A stretch of 64,000 bases of DNA from Progne subis subis (Eukaryota; Chordata; Aves; Passeriformes; Hirundinidae): contig JAKJHU010001682.1 in the NCBI GenBank assembly GCA_022316685.1, positions 1-64,000 of the forward strand. Direction: 5' to 3'. Of the stretch, positions 22,040-32,643 are shown one piece after another. The stretch's first letter is position 1; every line of letters starts with the position of its first letter. The notes beneath the pieces are model-generated. The model made no database searches. It was not told the DNA's origin and was given only the letters and a program-made list of their open reading frames with translations. The position numbers and the translations under genes were made by a program.

Positions 22040-22335
22040 TATGTTTTTTGGATGACAATTATGCAGTGATACCCACTGGTGTCACTGGATCCTCGTGGAA
22101 GAGACAGGACTTTCTAATTATAGGTAAGGACAGAAGCAGTGTTTTGGGACTTGTTATTTACCCTTCTGTCATTTCAGCAGATCGCAATGACGAGTTGACA
22201 GTTTTAGCGAAGCCTCATCAGCCACCATTGATCATTCCTCCAAACACCTCGATTGCCAGGGCAATTGCATTGCCACCTCATTGCAGCAGAACAAGTCTTG
22301 CCAGTGCTCCGGGAACAAGATCCTCCTTCAGGTGA
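22029..22335 (+). pseudogene. ERV-B dUTPase-like segment of pro
   Basis: The C-terminal 100 codons of the -1 frame (21598-22335) resemble retroviral dUTPase. Motifs are YAVIPTGV, a serine-containing turn then VLGLVIYPSVI, and PLIIPPNTSIARAIALP. dUTPase lowers dUTP during reverse transcription; in betaretroviruses it is encoded at the start of pro. Here the catalytic motifs are poorly conserved, so activity is doubtful. The segment is followed by the protease. Confidence 0.7.
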
Positions 22336-22379
22336 GCACATGGAGGTTCATGCCTCCTGGTGAAACACATAGGCCGAGA

Positions 22380-22660
22380 CAGACCCATTCTTGTCTGTGA
22401 ATTGACCCAGGGTGACAAGACAATCGCAGTCAAAGGGATGCTCGACACAGGGGCGGACGTCACAGTAATTTCATATCTTTTTTGGCCAAGAATTGGAACT
22501 TAATTGCTCCCTTGAGTCCTCTTTCAGGCATAGGGGGGAACACCTTATGTCTGCAGAGTGAAGATGCGGTTGTTGTCTCGGGGCCAGGAGGTAAGACTGC
22601 AATCATTCGCCCATTGTTGTGCAAAGACCCATCACAGTGTGGGGAAGGGACATTTTAGTA
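22380..22660 (+). pseudogene. ERV-B aspartic protease remnant
   Basis: The active site GMLDTGADVTVIS is read at 22435-22473 (LDTGAD at 22441-22458). The next part, with a glycine-rich GIGG and a GPGG turn, is in another frame, and a WGVRLEV-like end lies near 22663. At least two frameshifts and one TAA (22501-22503) interrupt it. No mature protease can be made. Confidence 0.8.
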
Positions 22661-24357
22661 CAATGGGGCGTGAGGTTGGAAGTGGATTTTTAGTGGGGGC
22701 CACTGTGGCACTCACCACTTTGAAATTGACCTGGAAAACAGACAATCCTGTCTGGGTGGATCAGTGGCCCCTCGAAAGGAAAAAATTGAGTGCTCTCAAA
22801 AATTTAATCAGGGAACAATTGGAAAAGGGACACATTGTACCAACAAACAGTCCCTGGAATTCCCCAGTGTTTGTCATTCGCAAGAAAGCCTCTGGATCAT
22901 GGAGATTGCTTCATGATCTCAGAAAAATCAATGAGGTCATTGAGGAAATGGGACCACTTCAGCTGGGGCTTCCATCTCTCTCAATGATTCCGAGAGATTG
23001 GCCGCTTGTGATCATTGATCTCAAAGACTGTTTTTTCAACATTCCACTTCATCCAGATGATGCTCCTCGATTTGCCTTTTCCATCCCAAGTGTCAACAGG
23101 GAGGAGCCTCTGCAGAGATACCATTGGGTTGTTCTTCCTCAAGGACTCCGGAACTCGCCGACCATCTGCCAATGGTTTGTTGCACGGGCACTGTCTCCAG
23201 CTCGAGAGAAACATCCAGGAGCAAAAATCATTCATTATATGGATGATCTGCTCATTGCAGCACCGACACAACAAGAATTGCAGAGAGCTCGTGACTGTGT
23301 GATCACAGAGGTGCAACATGCAGGTTTGGAAATTTCAACTTCAAAAATTCAGGAAATTGCACCTTGGAGATACTTAGGATGGAAAATCACTGAACAAACA
23401 GTGAAACCACAGAAAATAGAAATTAAAACAGAAGTTAACAACTTACAGGATTTGCAACAACTTTTGGGGGAAATCAACTGGATGAGATCCATCTTAGGGA
23501 TCACAAATGATGAACTTGCGCCGTTGTTCAATCTCTTGAAAGGGGACAGTAACATCAAATCTCCCAGGAGCCTCACCCCAGAGGCTCGGGAGGCCCTTGA
23601 GAAAATTGCTGGAGCCCTCCAGCAGAGACAGGCACATCGCTTTGTAACATCTTTACCTTTTTTTCTTGCAGTGTTGGGGGAAAAAATACAGTTGTATGGA
23701 TTGATTTTTCAGTGGGATTCATCACAGAAAGACCCATTGTTGATTTTAGAGTGGATTTTTTTATCTTACAGGTCTCCGAGGACGATCCTCTCAAGTCTGG
23801 AAATGATAGCTCAGATCATCATCAAAGCTAGGACCAGGCTGCAAACAATGGCAGGCAAAGATTTTACAACAATTTACCTGCCTTTGAAAAAAGATTATTT
23901 TGATTGGGCTTTGCAAAAGTCAGAGGATTTGCAGATTGCATTGTTAGATTACTCAGGTGTTTGTACTATTCATTTCCCAAGTCACAGGCTGTTGAAAGCA
24001 AAAATAAGTTTCAGAGAAAAACCGAAAATAAGTGAGGTGCCGTTGGATGCAATAACGGTTTTTACTGACGGCTCAGGAAAGACTCACAAATCAGTAAGTA
24101 CATGGCAGGATGACATCACGGGGGAGTGGAAATCAGATATAAGAATAGTACAAGGGTCACCACAAATAGTAGAATTAGCAGCAGTGGTCAGAACTTTTGA
24201 GCTGTTCCAGCAACCTTTTAACTTGATCACAGACTCAGCTTACGTAGCTAATGTGGTCAAGAGGCTTGAGGGTTCACTTTTGAGAGAAGTTGACAATGAA
24301 AAATTGTATTCATATTTACTATGCAGTGAGGACATTGTTGCAAAACAGAAAACATAA
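22558..24357 (+). pseudogene. ERV-B pol: reverse transcriptase and RNase H
   Basis: The longest open frame in the window (599 codons); the domain starts near codon 60 rather than at the first ATG. RT motifs in order: NSPWNSPVFVIRKK, WRLLHDLRKIN, VIIDLKDCFFNIPLHP, LPQGLRNSPTICQ, and the catalytic YMDD at 23236-23247, typical of class II ERVs. Thumb and connection follow. RNase H shows three of its four acids: Asp in VFTDGSG, Glu in IVELAAV and Asp in ITDSAYV. The last acid (HAD, near 24428) lies beyond a TAA at 24355-24357 and a short out-of-frame stretch, so RNase H is cut just before its end. Confidence 0.93.
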
Positions 24358-24432
24358 ATACTTTGTCTCTCACATCAGAGCACATTCATCCCTTCCAGGT
24401 TTTTAGCAGAAGGCAATGCACACGCAGACAAA

Positions 24433-25331
24433 TTGACCATGCCAATTTCAAGGACTTTACCGAACATTTTTGAACAGGCAAAATTGAGTCATGCATTCTT
24501 TCATCAGAATGCTCAAGCACTAATGGAAGGCTTTCACATTTCCAAAAGTCAGGCAAAAGAAATCATTAGTGCTTGCCCAGATTGCCAGCTTGTGCAGCCT
24601 CCTGCATCAATGGGAGCAGTCAATCCAAGAGGATTGCACAGTTTGCAATTATGGCAAACTGATGTCACAAAGTATCCATCCTTTGGGAAACTCAAAAATG
24701 TTCATGTTTCAGTTGACACATTTTCAGGTGCAGTCTTCGCATCATTGCACACAGGTGAGACAGCACAACACGCTTGTCGACATTTCTTGCAGGCATTTGC
24801 ATCTTTAGGCGTGCCGCAAGAAATCAAAACAGACAACGGACCAACATACATAGGGAAAGTGCTTGACAAATTCCTGAAGAGGTGGGGTGTCCATCATACC
24901 TTTGGTATCCCACACTCTCCAACAGGTCAGGCAATCATTGAAAGAACACATCAAACATTGAAATCCCTTTTGGACAGACAAAAAGAGGAGAAGCAGACGC
25001 AACACCATACATGCGCTTGAATAAAGCCTTGTATGTGTTGAATTTTCTCAATGGCTCTTTTACAGAGCCAACTCCACCAATCATGAGGCATTTTTCAAAC
25101 AGCACGAGAGCAAAACTGAAGGAAAACCCTTTAGTTTTGGTCAGAAACCCAGAAACAGGTCAAATTGAAGGACCATTCAAATTGATAACTTGGGGCAAGG
25201 GATTTGCTTGTGTCTCCACAGCAGTTGGGCCAAAGTGGCTGGCAGCAAGACACGTGAAACCGTACCGAGTCCAGACGCAAGCAGAGACGGACCCCAAGAC
25301 CGGAGGAAGAGAAGTGGGCACGCAGACGTGA
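24433..25331 (+). pseudogene. ERV-B pol: integrase
   Basis: Zinc-binding HHCC motif (HAFFHQN, then CPDC), then a catalytic core with all three acids: WQTDVTKY, KTDNGPTY and GQAIIERTH. The core frame ends at a TGA (25018-25020). The C-terminal DNA-binding part (25011-25331) continues in another frame with WGKGFACVS and WLAARHVKPY. Integrase joins viral DNA to the host chromosome. One frameshift between core and C-terminal domain disables an otherwise well-preserved gene. Confidence 0.9.
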
Positions 25332-25404
25332 GCTGGTGTCAGAGCAGCAGACATCCCTTCGTTCTACGTGCAAAAAAGACTCTGGGACTTGAGTTCTTTG
25401 GGAC

Positions 25405-26823
25405 TTGGGTGGTGTTGCATTTTTAGGGATTCCCATGAGAAAAAGGTCATTGAAAATGAAAGAACTATCCTTATGCCTCATTCTCTTCTTGGTTGCCTTG
25501 AGCAATGCGGCAGTTTTGCCCGTGGCTCAACCAAAAGAGAATGTTTGGGAAACTCTAGCCAATGCATCAGGTTTGGATACCATCTGCCTGACACACTCAA
25601 GACCAGGGAAACCTTCTCAACATGTTTAGTAGGATTGCCAGTGACCGAATGGCCGATTCCAAAAAACATCCCTTCAGAAATTTCAAAGTCCATTGTAAAT
25701 CCAGTGGACCAATGGGATGTTTGGGTGAAATTCCTTCCTGTGGCTCCTTTTGAACCCCAGGAACTGGAAATTCTTGGATCAGTCCCAATGCAATTCTGTG
25801 TGAAATTCGGCCTTTCTGGAGTGGCAAAAAATAAAACTATAGACGTCACTCCAAACCTCAATTTTTACAGAAATTCATCATCTTGGTGTAATTACACTAA
25901 GATGCTGAAAAAACCATCCAATCATGTTCCAGCTCAGTTACCAAGGGGAAACTTTTTCATTTGTGGGAACAAAATTTGGCCCGCGATTCCTGCAAATGCC
26001 ACAGGTGGTCCGTGCAGCATTGGAATGCTTTCATTGCTAACACCCTGACATGACACTGATGAGAAAACTAAAACAGAGAGGGAAAAGATCAGTTCAAATG
26101 TATGACCCAAATTGTGATGATGAAGTTCACACATGGAGCAAGGCTCAGAGAATTGCAGTTGCAATTTTTTACCCACAGGTAGCATCAGGAGCAGCCTTGA
26201 CACAATTGGATCATGTGGGTTGTTGGCTGAGCAAACATGCCCGAGCTGTCTCTCTTGCACTGAGTGACATGTTGTTAGACATTGACAGTGTAAGACGAGC
26301 AACTCTCCAAAACAGGGCAGCGATTGATTACCTTTTGCTGACCCACGGGCATGGGTGTGAGGAATTTGAGGGAATGTGCTGCATGAATTTGTCAGATCAT
26401 TCCAAATCCATTCATGAAAACGTCAGGCAATTGCAGGAGAGTGTGAACAAACTTGGAGAGGTAACTGCGTCATGGATGGATGGTTTGTTCAATTTGTTTA
26501 ACCTTTCACCACTGTGGAAGGAACTTTTAAAAATAGTTATATATATTTTAATAGGGCTTGTAATCCTTCTCATGATTTTGCCGTGTTTGTTTCTATGTAT
26601 ACGGCGAGCCGTGGACAGAGTGGCCAAGGAAGTGTTTTTGGTTCAAACAGGAGGGGGAGATGTTGGAGTCCAGGGCATTCCTTTGGTTGCCCTGGAGGGT
26701 CAGAGACCTGGGCAGGGGGCTCTGAGACCCCAGCCCAGAGCTCAGAGAGACTCTGGCTTTGATCTCAGTCCATGGGAAAAACTTCCTAAACTGAGAGAGG
26801 GTTTGCAGGCCACGGGAGTGTGA
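25405..26823 (+). pseudogene. ERV-B env, alpharetrovirus-type, frameshifted
   Basis: The first part (25405-25629) has a hydrophobic signal peptide (LSLCLILFLVALSNAAV). The surface subunit continues in another frame to 26048 with many Cys and N-X-S/T sites. The transmembrane subunit (26050-26823) follows a furin-like RGKR site and has a heptad-repeat helix, an immunosuppressive-domain-like segment, the CX6CC motif (CEEFEGMCC) and a membrane anchor (IVIYILIGLVILLMILPCLF). CX6CC is typical of alpha- and gammaretroviral env and not of betaretroviruses. Two frameshifts split the gene. The last frame runs through the polypurine tract and 160 bases into the 3' LTR. Confidence 0.9.
26650..26660 (+). 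other. ERV-B polypurine tract
   Basis: GGAGGGGGAGA directly before the 3' LTR, the expected primer for plus-strand DNA synthesis. Confidence 0.85.
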
Positions 26824-27306
26824 AAAATAGTAGTTTAGTTTATCACAGAGTGAAAAAAATAGTAATTTTAGGTTCATAGCATTGGAGTGAATGGGGACAA
26901 GATGGAGAATCTGGGGCGTTGCCTCCTTCTTCTTCCTTCTCTTTCCCTCACTCCATTTCTGCTATGACGTTGGCACAAAGTAGTTTGTGAGGATTGGGTC
27001 AGTGTATAGATGACCTTTTTAGTAATAATGATAGACATTGGTAAGAAATAGTAAATAACGAACACGTAGTAATTAGTATAAAAGATTAAGGACTGCCCAG
27101 CTCGGGGGGAGACGTGAGAAGTCCATGCAGCTGCAAACATCATGTTGGACTGTGAGAAATTTGTAAGATAAGAAACAATAAACGAAAAATGCAACCTTGA
27201 AAAATCTACACCTGAAGACTCTGTCTCTTCCTTCGGCTTGGCTCGGAGCTGTGCAGGGGGGAAAGGGACCCTGAAACCACCTGAATGTTGGGGAAGCCCC
27301 CCGACA
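26661..27306 (+). repeat. ERV-B 3' LTR
   Basis: 646 bases, TGTTGGAGTC to CCCGACA, followed by the ACATCT target duplication. Differs from the 5' LTR at about nine positions. Confidence 0.95.
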
Positions 27307-27419
27307 ACATCTCAGTGTAGGGGATGGGCACTGGGGGGCAAGGACAGATCATAGGACAGATACATGGAAAAAACATTACAAATCCAATGAAATATAAACC
27401 AAATTAATGCATTACAACA
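27307..27419 (-). repeat. ERV-C 3' LTR, U3-side part
   Basis: Continues from 17748 after the ERV-B insertion and ends ATTACAACA, like the 5' LTR end at 30317. It is followed on the plus strand by TTTCCCCTTTTCTT (27420-27433), the complement of a clear polypurine tract. Joined over the insertion, this LTR is about 369 bases long against 340 for the 5' LTR. Confidence 0.85.
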
Positions 27420-27572
27420 TTTCCCCTTTTCTTATTAAATTAAGAAGGAGGAAGGCTCAGTTTGTGGGAGATGCTCAGAGTTTGGACCTTGAGTACCTTT
27501 AAAGTTGCAAAAGAAAAATGACCTTTAGTGCAAACAAAACTGTCTAGAAAAACACTTAAGGAATAATGATAA

Positions 27573-27794
27573 TTAGAAGGAGAAGGTTCGGCACTTTCTC
27601 CTCCTCCAGGCAGCACTGGCCACTTGTGGGCCCTCTGCAGGTGGTTTTGCAGTTTTGGGGATGAAGGGTTTCACCCACTCAGCTGGCACCCCCTTGAGAT
27701 CTGGGGGAGTGGACACATAGGCGTACTCACGACCCCAGGGGACCTGATCATGAGGACTTTTTGTTTCTCTGGTCGCTGGATCCTTTACTATCAT
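27573..27794 (-). pseudogene. ERV-C integrase C-terminal stub
   Basis: A 74-codon minus-strand frame with VKDPATRETKSPHDQVPWGR and YVSTP, matching the C-terminal DNA-binding domain of class II integrase and closely paralleling the ERV-B C-terminal segment (WGKGFACVS). The tail is Pro-rich. It is all that is left of pol. Confidence 0.8.
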
Positions 27795-27883
27795 ATCTGG
27801 TGACTTGCTGAAAGGCAGAACTGGTTAAAGCAGGATTATTTAGTTTAACATTTACATTTTCTATTTTCTTTGAAAAATTCCCT

Positions 27884-28560
27884 TCAGATATTTGAGACCT
27901 CCCGCCCCCATTGTCCCAAAAGTCCAGAAATTGCTTCTTTCAAGGGCATTGAGATGCCCAATGTCCAGCCTGATCGCACAGGAGACACGCTGTTCCTCTC
28001 TTGGGCGGTGGCCGTGGCACAGGTACAGGAGGCACGGTGTCTGCAGCAGCAGCTTTTTGTGGTGGCTTGACTCTGGAACTGTGCTTTTGATGAGCTTTTA
28101 TGAAGGGAATCTTCCTGGCACACACCTGGAGCATGTCATGTAAAGTTGGAGCTGGTTCTGTAGACTAGGCTGAGGATAGCTGCCTTGCACTGTTCATTTG
28201 CATTGGTCAGTGCCATCTCTTCCATGACCTGTTCCTGGGCTCCTTCATTCTTAACCTGTAACTCGATAGCTCGGGTTAACCGCTCCACAAATGTTACTAA
28301 AGGTTCTGATGGAAGCTGCTTTATTTTACTGTAAGGTTAGAAAGACTCATTGGGCTGGGTTGCTAATTGATTTGGCATATTCTTATTATCAACAGCCATT
28401 TCAGGATTTTGCAAAAGCTCCGGAAGTAAATCTTTTTGGAGGCTCAAAGGGAACTGTAGTATTTCTTGCTAAATTTGCTTTTAAACAGTTGCAAAAGTAT
28501 TCTCTTTCATATTTGAATTTGGCCTGAGCTTTGCATAAACCCTGAATCGCTTGTTGGGGA
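27884..28560 (-). pseudogene. ERV-C gag, capsid C-terminus and nucleocapsid
   Basis: On the minus strand, the capsid major homology region (PSEP-VERLTRAIELQV, around 28240-28310) is followed by the nucleocapsid with one zinc knuckle, CLLCDQAGHWASQC (near 27955). A second knuckle is not seen; the deletion that removed pol begins near this point. Frames change at least twice. Confidence 0.82.
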
Positions 28561-29349
28561 AGGGGTCCCAGTTACTGCGGACAGCACCCTCTCTTTTTGA
28601 CTTGTTGATACGTGAAAGGGGTGGCAGAAAAGTCAGGATCGCTTCCTGCTTCCGGGTTCCAGTCTCCTCCCTCCACTCCGTGGCATGGGAACCGGGACTG
28701 TGGGCAGGGAAACCGTGGGAACCAGGGGCAGGGAGGGGCTGGAGGCTTGAGTCACACGGGGAGGAGTCGGAGGGCAGAGGTTTGAGGGTAGGGGGCACAG
28801 TCAGAGGAGAGGGCAGTGCTGGGGGTGGCATCAAAGAGAAGGAGGGGTCTGGGGAGAGGAAGGGATTGCCAGAAGGAGGGACAGACAAAGGGAGAGACTC
28901 TTCGTGGCTCGGGAGGACATGGCTTTGGCCATTTTGGACAAAGGAATCCCCTCCATCTTGTGACCCCCCCACCTGGGGACCACTGAGATGGGAGGTTTGA
29001 GCACTCAGACTGCCTGCAAAGGTACAAGCTGGGGAAAAGTCACCAAGAACTGGCCTTTTTTTCCTTTTTATTTTGCTTTGGCAATGCAAAATTAATTTTT
29101 AAGCTATAAAAAGCAAAATTTGCATCTTCTTTATTGTTAGAGGAGCCAGATTCAACTATTTTTTTTTGTTATAGCCTCCCAGAATTCTGGGGATCTTATT
29201 TGCTCTGATGATAAGTGTGGAAACTGAGAAAATAACCACAGGGTTAATTTTTTCAGCTGTTTCTTTGAATAATGGGTCTTGCCATTATTCAAGGTATATA
29301 AAATGTAATAATGGACCCTTTTGTGGGGAACAGACAATCTTGCACCCAT
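28481..29349 (-). pseudogene. ERV-C gag, matrix and proline-rich spacer
   Basis: Gag starts at 29349 with MGARLSV, a myristoylation-type N-terminus, and its first 65 codons (29152-29349) include SPEFWEAI. It stops at a TAG-like break near 29150. A 202-codon frame (28481-29089) then gives the Pro- and Ser-rich spacer (PPPALPSPLTVPPTLKPLPS). Together with the capsid fragment this shows matrix, spacer and capsid in the usual order, with frame breaks between them. Confidence 0.8.
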
Positions 29350-29957
29350 TTTTGGCCCAGATTTTGAGTTTCTGTGTCCTCCCTATTGTGACTGAGAAAC
29401 TGAAAAGAAAAAAACTTGCTGGAGAGAAAAAAAACCAAAAGGGGTTCCACCCCCACCAAGGCTGCCGGAAAGCACTTTGAAGGTTTCCTCTGAAAGCAAA
29501 ATCTTCCCCGATAGAGAAAAACGCCTTTTCCCTGAGGAATTCCATGTCTGAAAGGGATTTTCCCTTAGAAAACCAAAAGTAATACCAAAATTTCAGTGTT
29601 TCTTTCCTTTCTTTCCCAATCACTCCTTTTACCTAGAGACCCCTCTTTGGTGCATAAAGAGCCTCCAGTCTCTGACCCCAGGGTCATCTTTCTACAAGCA
29701 TGTGGCCATCCTTAGGCAGCTTGCCAGTCATGGGCTTCTTTGCAGCACTCCGATGGGATTTTTGAGTCCAAGGAGAAAACTGCAGCCCTGCCCTGTAGAA
29801 TCCTGTTTCGGAGACTCCACAGCGAACGCCAAGCCTGACGGGTCTGTCTCTGCGTGGGTGGGCTACGTTTCGTGACTCATGTACCTGAGTGAGATTCCTC
29901 GGCCACGTGCTCCCCGAGTGGTTCTTCCAGCTTTTTGGGAACCTTTTGTGGCTTCAA
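29350..29957 (-). other. ERV-C untranslated leader
   Basis: About 600 bases between the primer site and the Gag start. Contains no recognised gene. It would include the packaging region in a working virus. Confidence 0.6.
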
Positions 29958-29975
29958 GCCCCAGTTCGGGCACCA
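29958..29975 (-). other. ERV-C primer binding site
   Basis: Minus-strand TGGTGCCCGAACTGGGGC, two bases from the 5' LTR. It resembles a lysine-tRNA primer site with a few mismatches. It confirms that the right-hand LTR is the 5' LTR. Confidence 0.75.
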
Positions 29976-29977
29976 GT

Positions 29978-30317
29978 TGTATCCTTCCCCACGAGACTAG
30001 ACGGCCGCCAAAGGTAAAAGGAGAGTCTTGACTCTCTGACTTCGGGTTGGATATTTCTGCTTTTATTCTTATGTTCTGCTCAGCTTTGAGACCCTTCTCG
30101 ATTGCATGCTGATGCCAGAGAGAGCTGGCCCCTCCCTTGCCGTGGCTTTTTCCCCCAGGGACAGGGCCCATAGGCAAGACCCAGAGGCATCACCCAAACA
30201 GTGTTCAGTGGGAGGAAACAGGATTAGGTTACATCTCAGTGACGGGGATGGGCACTGCTGGGCAGGGACAGACAGAAAAGAACATTACAAATATAAACCA
30301 AATAATGCATTACAACA
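29978..30317 (-). repeat. ERV-C 5' LTR
   Basis: 340 bases, plus-strand ends TGTATCCTTC and TTACAACA. Its outer edge (30317/30318) is also the point where the left arm of the inverted duplication begins. Confidence 0.85.
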
Positions 30318-30536
30318 AATAACACAGATGTCAACTGCTTATTGGATAATTGAGACTTAAATAGCCTTGAATAGACCCCATTTTAGCTCCCTTTCTCCAC
30401 TTGTTAGAGAGAGCTCACATCTCGTGTGTTTGTAATAGATAAGGATAATAAATTTCAGAGTGAGACTTCAAAAAGAATGTCTTCTGAGTTTTATTCACCC
30501 TGACCATGGAGCAGGAAAGAGCCAGGCAATCCCACA
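30318..30536 (+). mobile_element. Truncated class II solo LTR (left arm)
   Basis: Left-arm copy of the LTR at 57769-58184. The boundary with ERV-D pol is at 30536, followed by GGGAAA, the complement of the TTTCCC target duplication of the right-arm copy. The other end is cut off at the ERV-C LTR (30317). The orientation is opposite to that of the right-arm copy because the arms are inverted. Confidence 0.75.
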
Positions 30537-31840
30537 GGGAAAGCCACTTGGCCACCCTTTACTGCCAACACTGCAGACACTGTGTGAGACACTAGCACAG
30601 TCATTTTCTGGCCCAAGGTGAACTTGCGTGCTTCTTGGATGTTCAGCACCACAGCTGCCACAGCTCTAAGGCAACCTGGCTGTCCTCTGGCCGCTGCATC
30701 CAGCTGCTTAGAAAAGTAAGCAACTGCCCTTCGATATGGGCCCAGGCCCTGTGCCAGTATTCCCAGGGCAGTCCCCTGTTTCTCATGGGAAAAGAGAAAG
30801 AATGGTTCATTCACGTCTGGAAGTTCCAGAGCTGGAGCTGACATGAGAGCTTCCTTTAGCTGTTCAAAGGCCCGCATGGCTTCCTTTGTCCACTGGAGGT
30901 CTTTGTTTCAGTTTGCAGTGAGCACATACAGAGGTTTCACAGTCTGTAATTGTAGATCCATAATCTGCATCACCCCATCATTCCCAAAAGGTTTCCCCGT
31001 TCCTTTATTGTCTGGGGTTTCAGGGTTTGGCATATTACCTCTGTGTGCTCATTTTCCAAAGTCTGTTGTCCAGCACTGACCTCATAACCCAGGTAAATCA
31101 CCTTCTTCTGCTTTACCACTTGAGCCTTTTTCTTTCATACTCTGTACCCCTAAAGCCCCAGGAAATTTAAAAGGCTTACTGTCCAGGCCACACACCCCTC
31201 TTCTGTCGGAGTAGTTATTAGGATGTCATCTACATACTGCAACAATTTCCCTTCTCCTGGTGCTGCTTCCCAGGATTCTAAGTGTTTTGCAAATTGTTCT
31301 CTGAACAAGCTGGGTGAATTTTTGAACCTCTGCAGAAGCACTGTTCATGTGAGCTGAGTTTTCCTATTCAAATGCAAAAATTTTCTGTCTGGCTTCATGG
31401 AGAGGGCAGCAAAAGAAGGCATCCTTTAAAACTTGAACAGTAAACCAAGTTAACTCTGGTGTTAAACACGTTAACAAGGTGTATGGCTTTGCCACTACGG
31501 GGTAAAGATCCTCAGTCATCTTGTTGACAGCTTGAAAATCCTGTACGACTCGATATGGCCCATCAGGTTTTTGGAGAGGTAGGAGTGTTGAAAATCAGGA
31601 CTGACATGCCTTTATCAACCCCACTGTAAGGAGTTTTCAATTATCAGGTTAATTCTTTCCCTATTCTCTTTTCCCAGGGGATACTCTTTGATTCTAACTA
31701 GTTGTTTCCCATCCTTAGGTTTGAATTGTATTGGGGGTTCATTTTTTCCTCTCCCTGGTGTATTGGAAGCCCATACTCTTGGCCACCTATTTTTGATCAT
31801 TTACCTCCAAAGTAATTTCCACAATCTTAAATAAAAGGTT
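30537..31840 (-). pseudogene. ERV-D left copy, reverse transcriptase remnant
   Basis: RT pieces on the minus strand: an N-terminal segment (31615-31800) with KEYPLGKENRERI, a palm segment (31150-31341) with RFKNSPSLFREQ and the catalytic YVDD, and a connection segment (30491-30877) with FEQLKEAL and YFSKQLDAAARGQPGCLRAV. These match class I ERV RT. Frameshifts and stops separate the pieces. The right-arm copy is disrupted at largely the same places, so most of this decay came before the duplication. Confidence 0.87.
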
Positions 31841-31988
31841 GCTTATAATATTTCTTATAAATCTCTCCCTAGGAATGATTCTGGGAATTTAGGCATGGAT
31901 AAAAACTTATGGATGCCCCATTGTTTTCCATATTTATATTTTAAAAGCTTACAAAAATGTGCTATTTTAGATTGGCCAGTTGCCCCCT

Positions 31989-32643
31989 TGTCCTAGGGTG
32001 ACTTTATGATGCTTGTATCCCCAGTCGTCTGTTCTGTCTGAGTTGGCTATTGTGTTCTGTGCCTTTAAGCCTGGTTCTGAGAGTGAACCGGGGAGACAGA
32101 GAAGGGCCAAGTTTGTTTTCAGAAACTGCACTCACTCCTCTGCATTCCGGCTCCTGGACTGTGTTCATCTGGGGCACGGACAGACGGGACAGAGATCTCC
32201 TCTGCTTTTAGTTAGTTTTAGCTAGCTTTAGAGGCAGAGAAGTTCCCTGGACTGTTTTTTCCTTTTTCTTGGGACTGTTTAAACCTGCTCTGGGCTGAAA
32301 ACCTAGATGAGCACCAGGAGCTCAGCACCTTCGCCCCACCGGGGCCCAGGATGGCATTTTCCAGCATCAGAGGGACTGATGAGAGACAGAATGAGCTGAG
32401 CTACAACTCACAGAAAGGACCTTCCTCAATTTTGCCCTCTCTCTTCAGAGTGGTGAGAGGTTTTATTGTTTCATATTATTCATTTTTTATGCTTGTGGGC
32501 ACTTTGTTAAATAAATAGTTTTTTCCTCTTTTCTCTAAGGAGATTTTTTTTCCCAGACTAGTTGGGGCTGGGGCCATTTGGGTTTCCGTCCCAGAGGGAC
32601 CCTATTTGGAAGTTTCCTCCCAAATTTGCCCTAAACCAGGACA
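31989..32643 (+). mobile_element. Class III (ERVL-type) solo LTR, left arm
   Basis: 655 bases, TGTCCTAGGGTGAC to CCAGGACA. Left-arm counterpart of 55660-56314, at the same place in ERV-D. The flanks are CCCCT and ACCCT, one base short of a perfect 5-bp duplication. It contains an AATAAA-like signal near 32510. Confidence 0.85.

Larger units (their letters stand above)
17749..27306 (+). mobile_element. ERV-B: near full-length class II provirus nested in an ERV-C LTR
   Basis: A 9558-bp plus-strand provirus with LTRs of 644 and 646 bp, primer site, gag, pro with a dUTPase-like segment, pol and env, flanked by a perfect 6-bp target duplication ACATCT (17743-17748 and 27307-27312). By eye the LTRs differ at about five substitutions and four single-base indels, so it is the youngest element here. 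Gag, protease and pol are betaretrovirus-like, whereas env is of the alpharetrovirus type (CX6CC transmembrane subunit). This fits the avian 'intermediate beta-like' group. Every gene carries frameshifts or stops, so it cannot make a complete virus. Confidence 0.96.
27307..30317 (-). mobile_element. ERV-C: class II provirus with most of pro-pol deleted
   Basis: A minus-strand provirus: 5' LTR 29978-30317, primer site 29958-29975, gag from 29349 to about 27890, a stub of integrase (27573-27794), polypurine tract, and a 3' LTR at 27419-27307 that continues, across the ERV-B insertion, at 17748-17487. Gag runs almost straight into the integrase end, so protease, RT, RNase H and the integrase core are missing; env is absent too. 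No matching target duplication is seen (flanks CAATGG and AATAAC). It could only have moved with help from another element. Confidence 0.88.
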
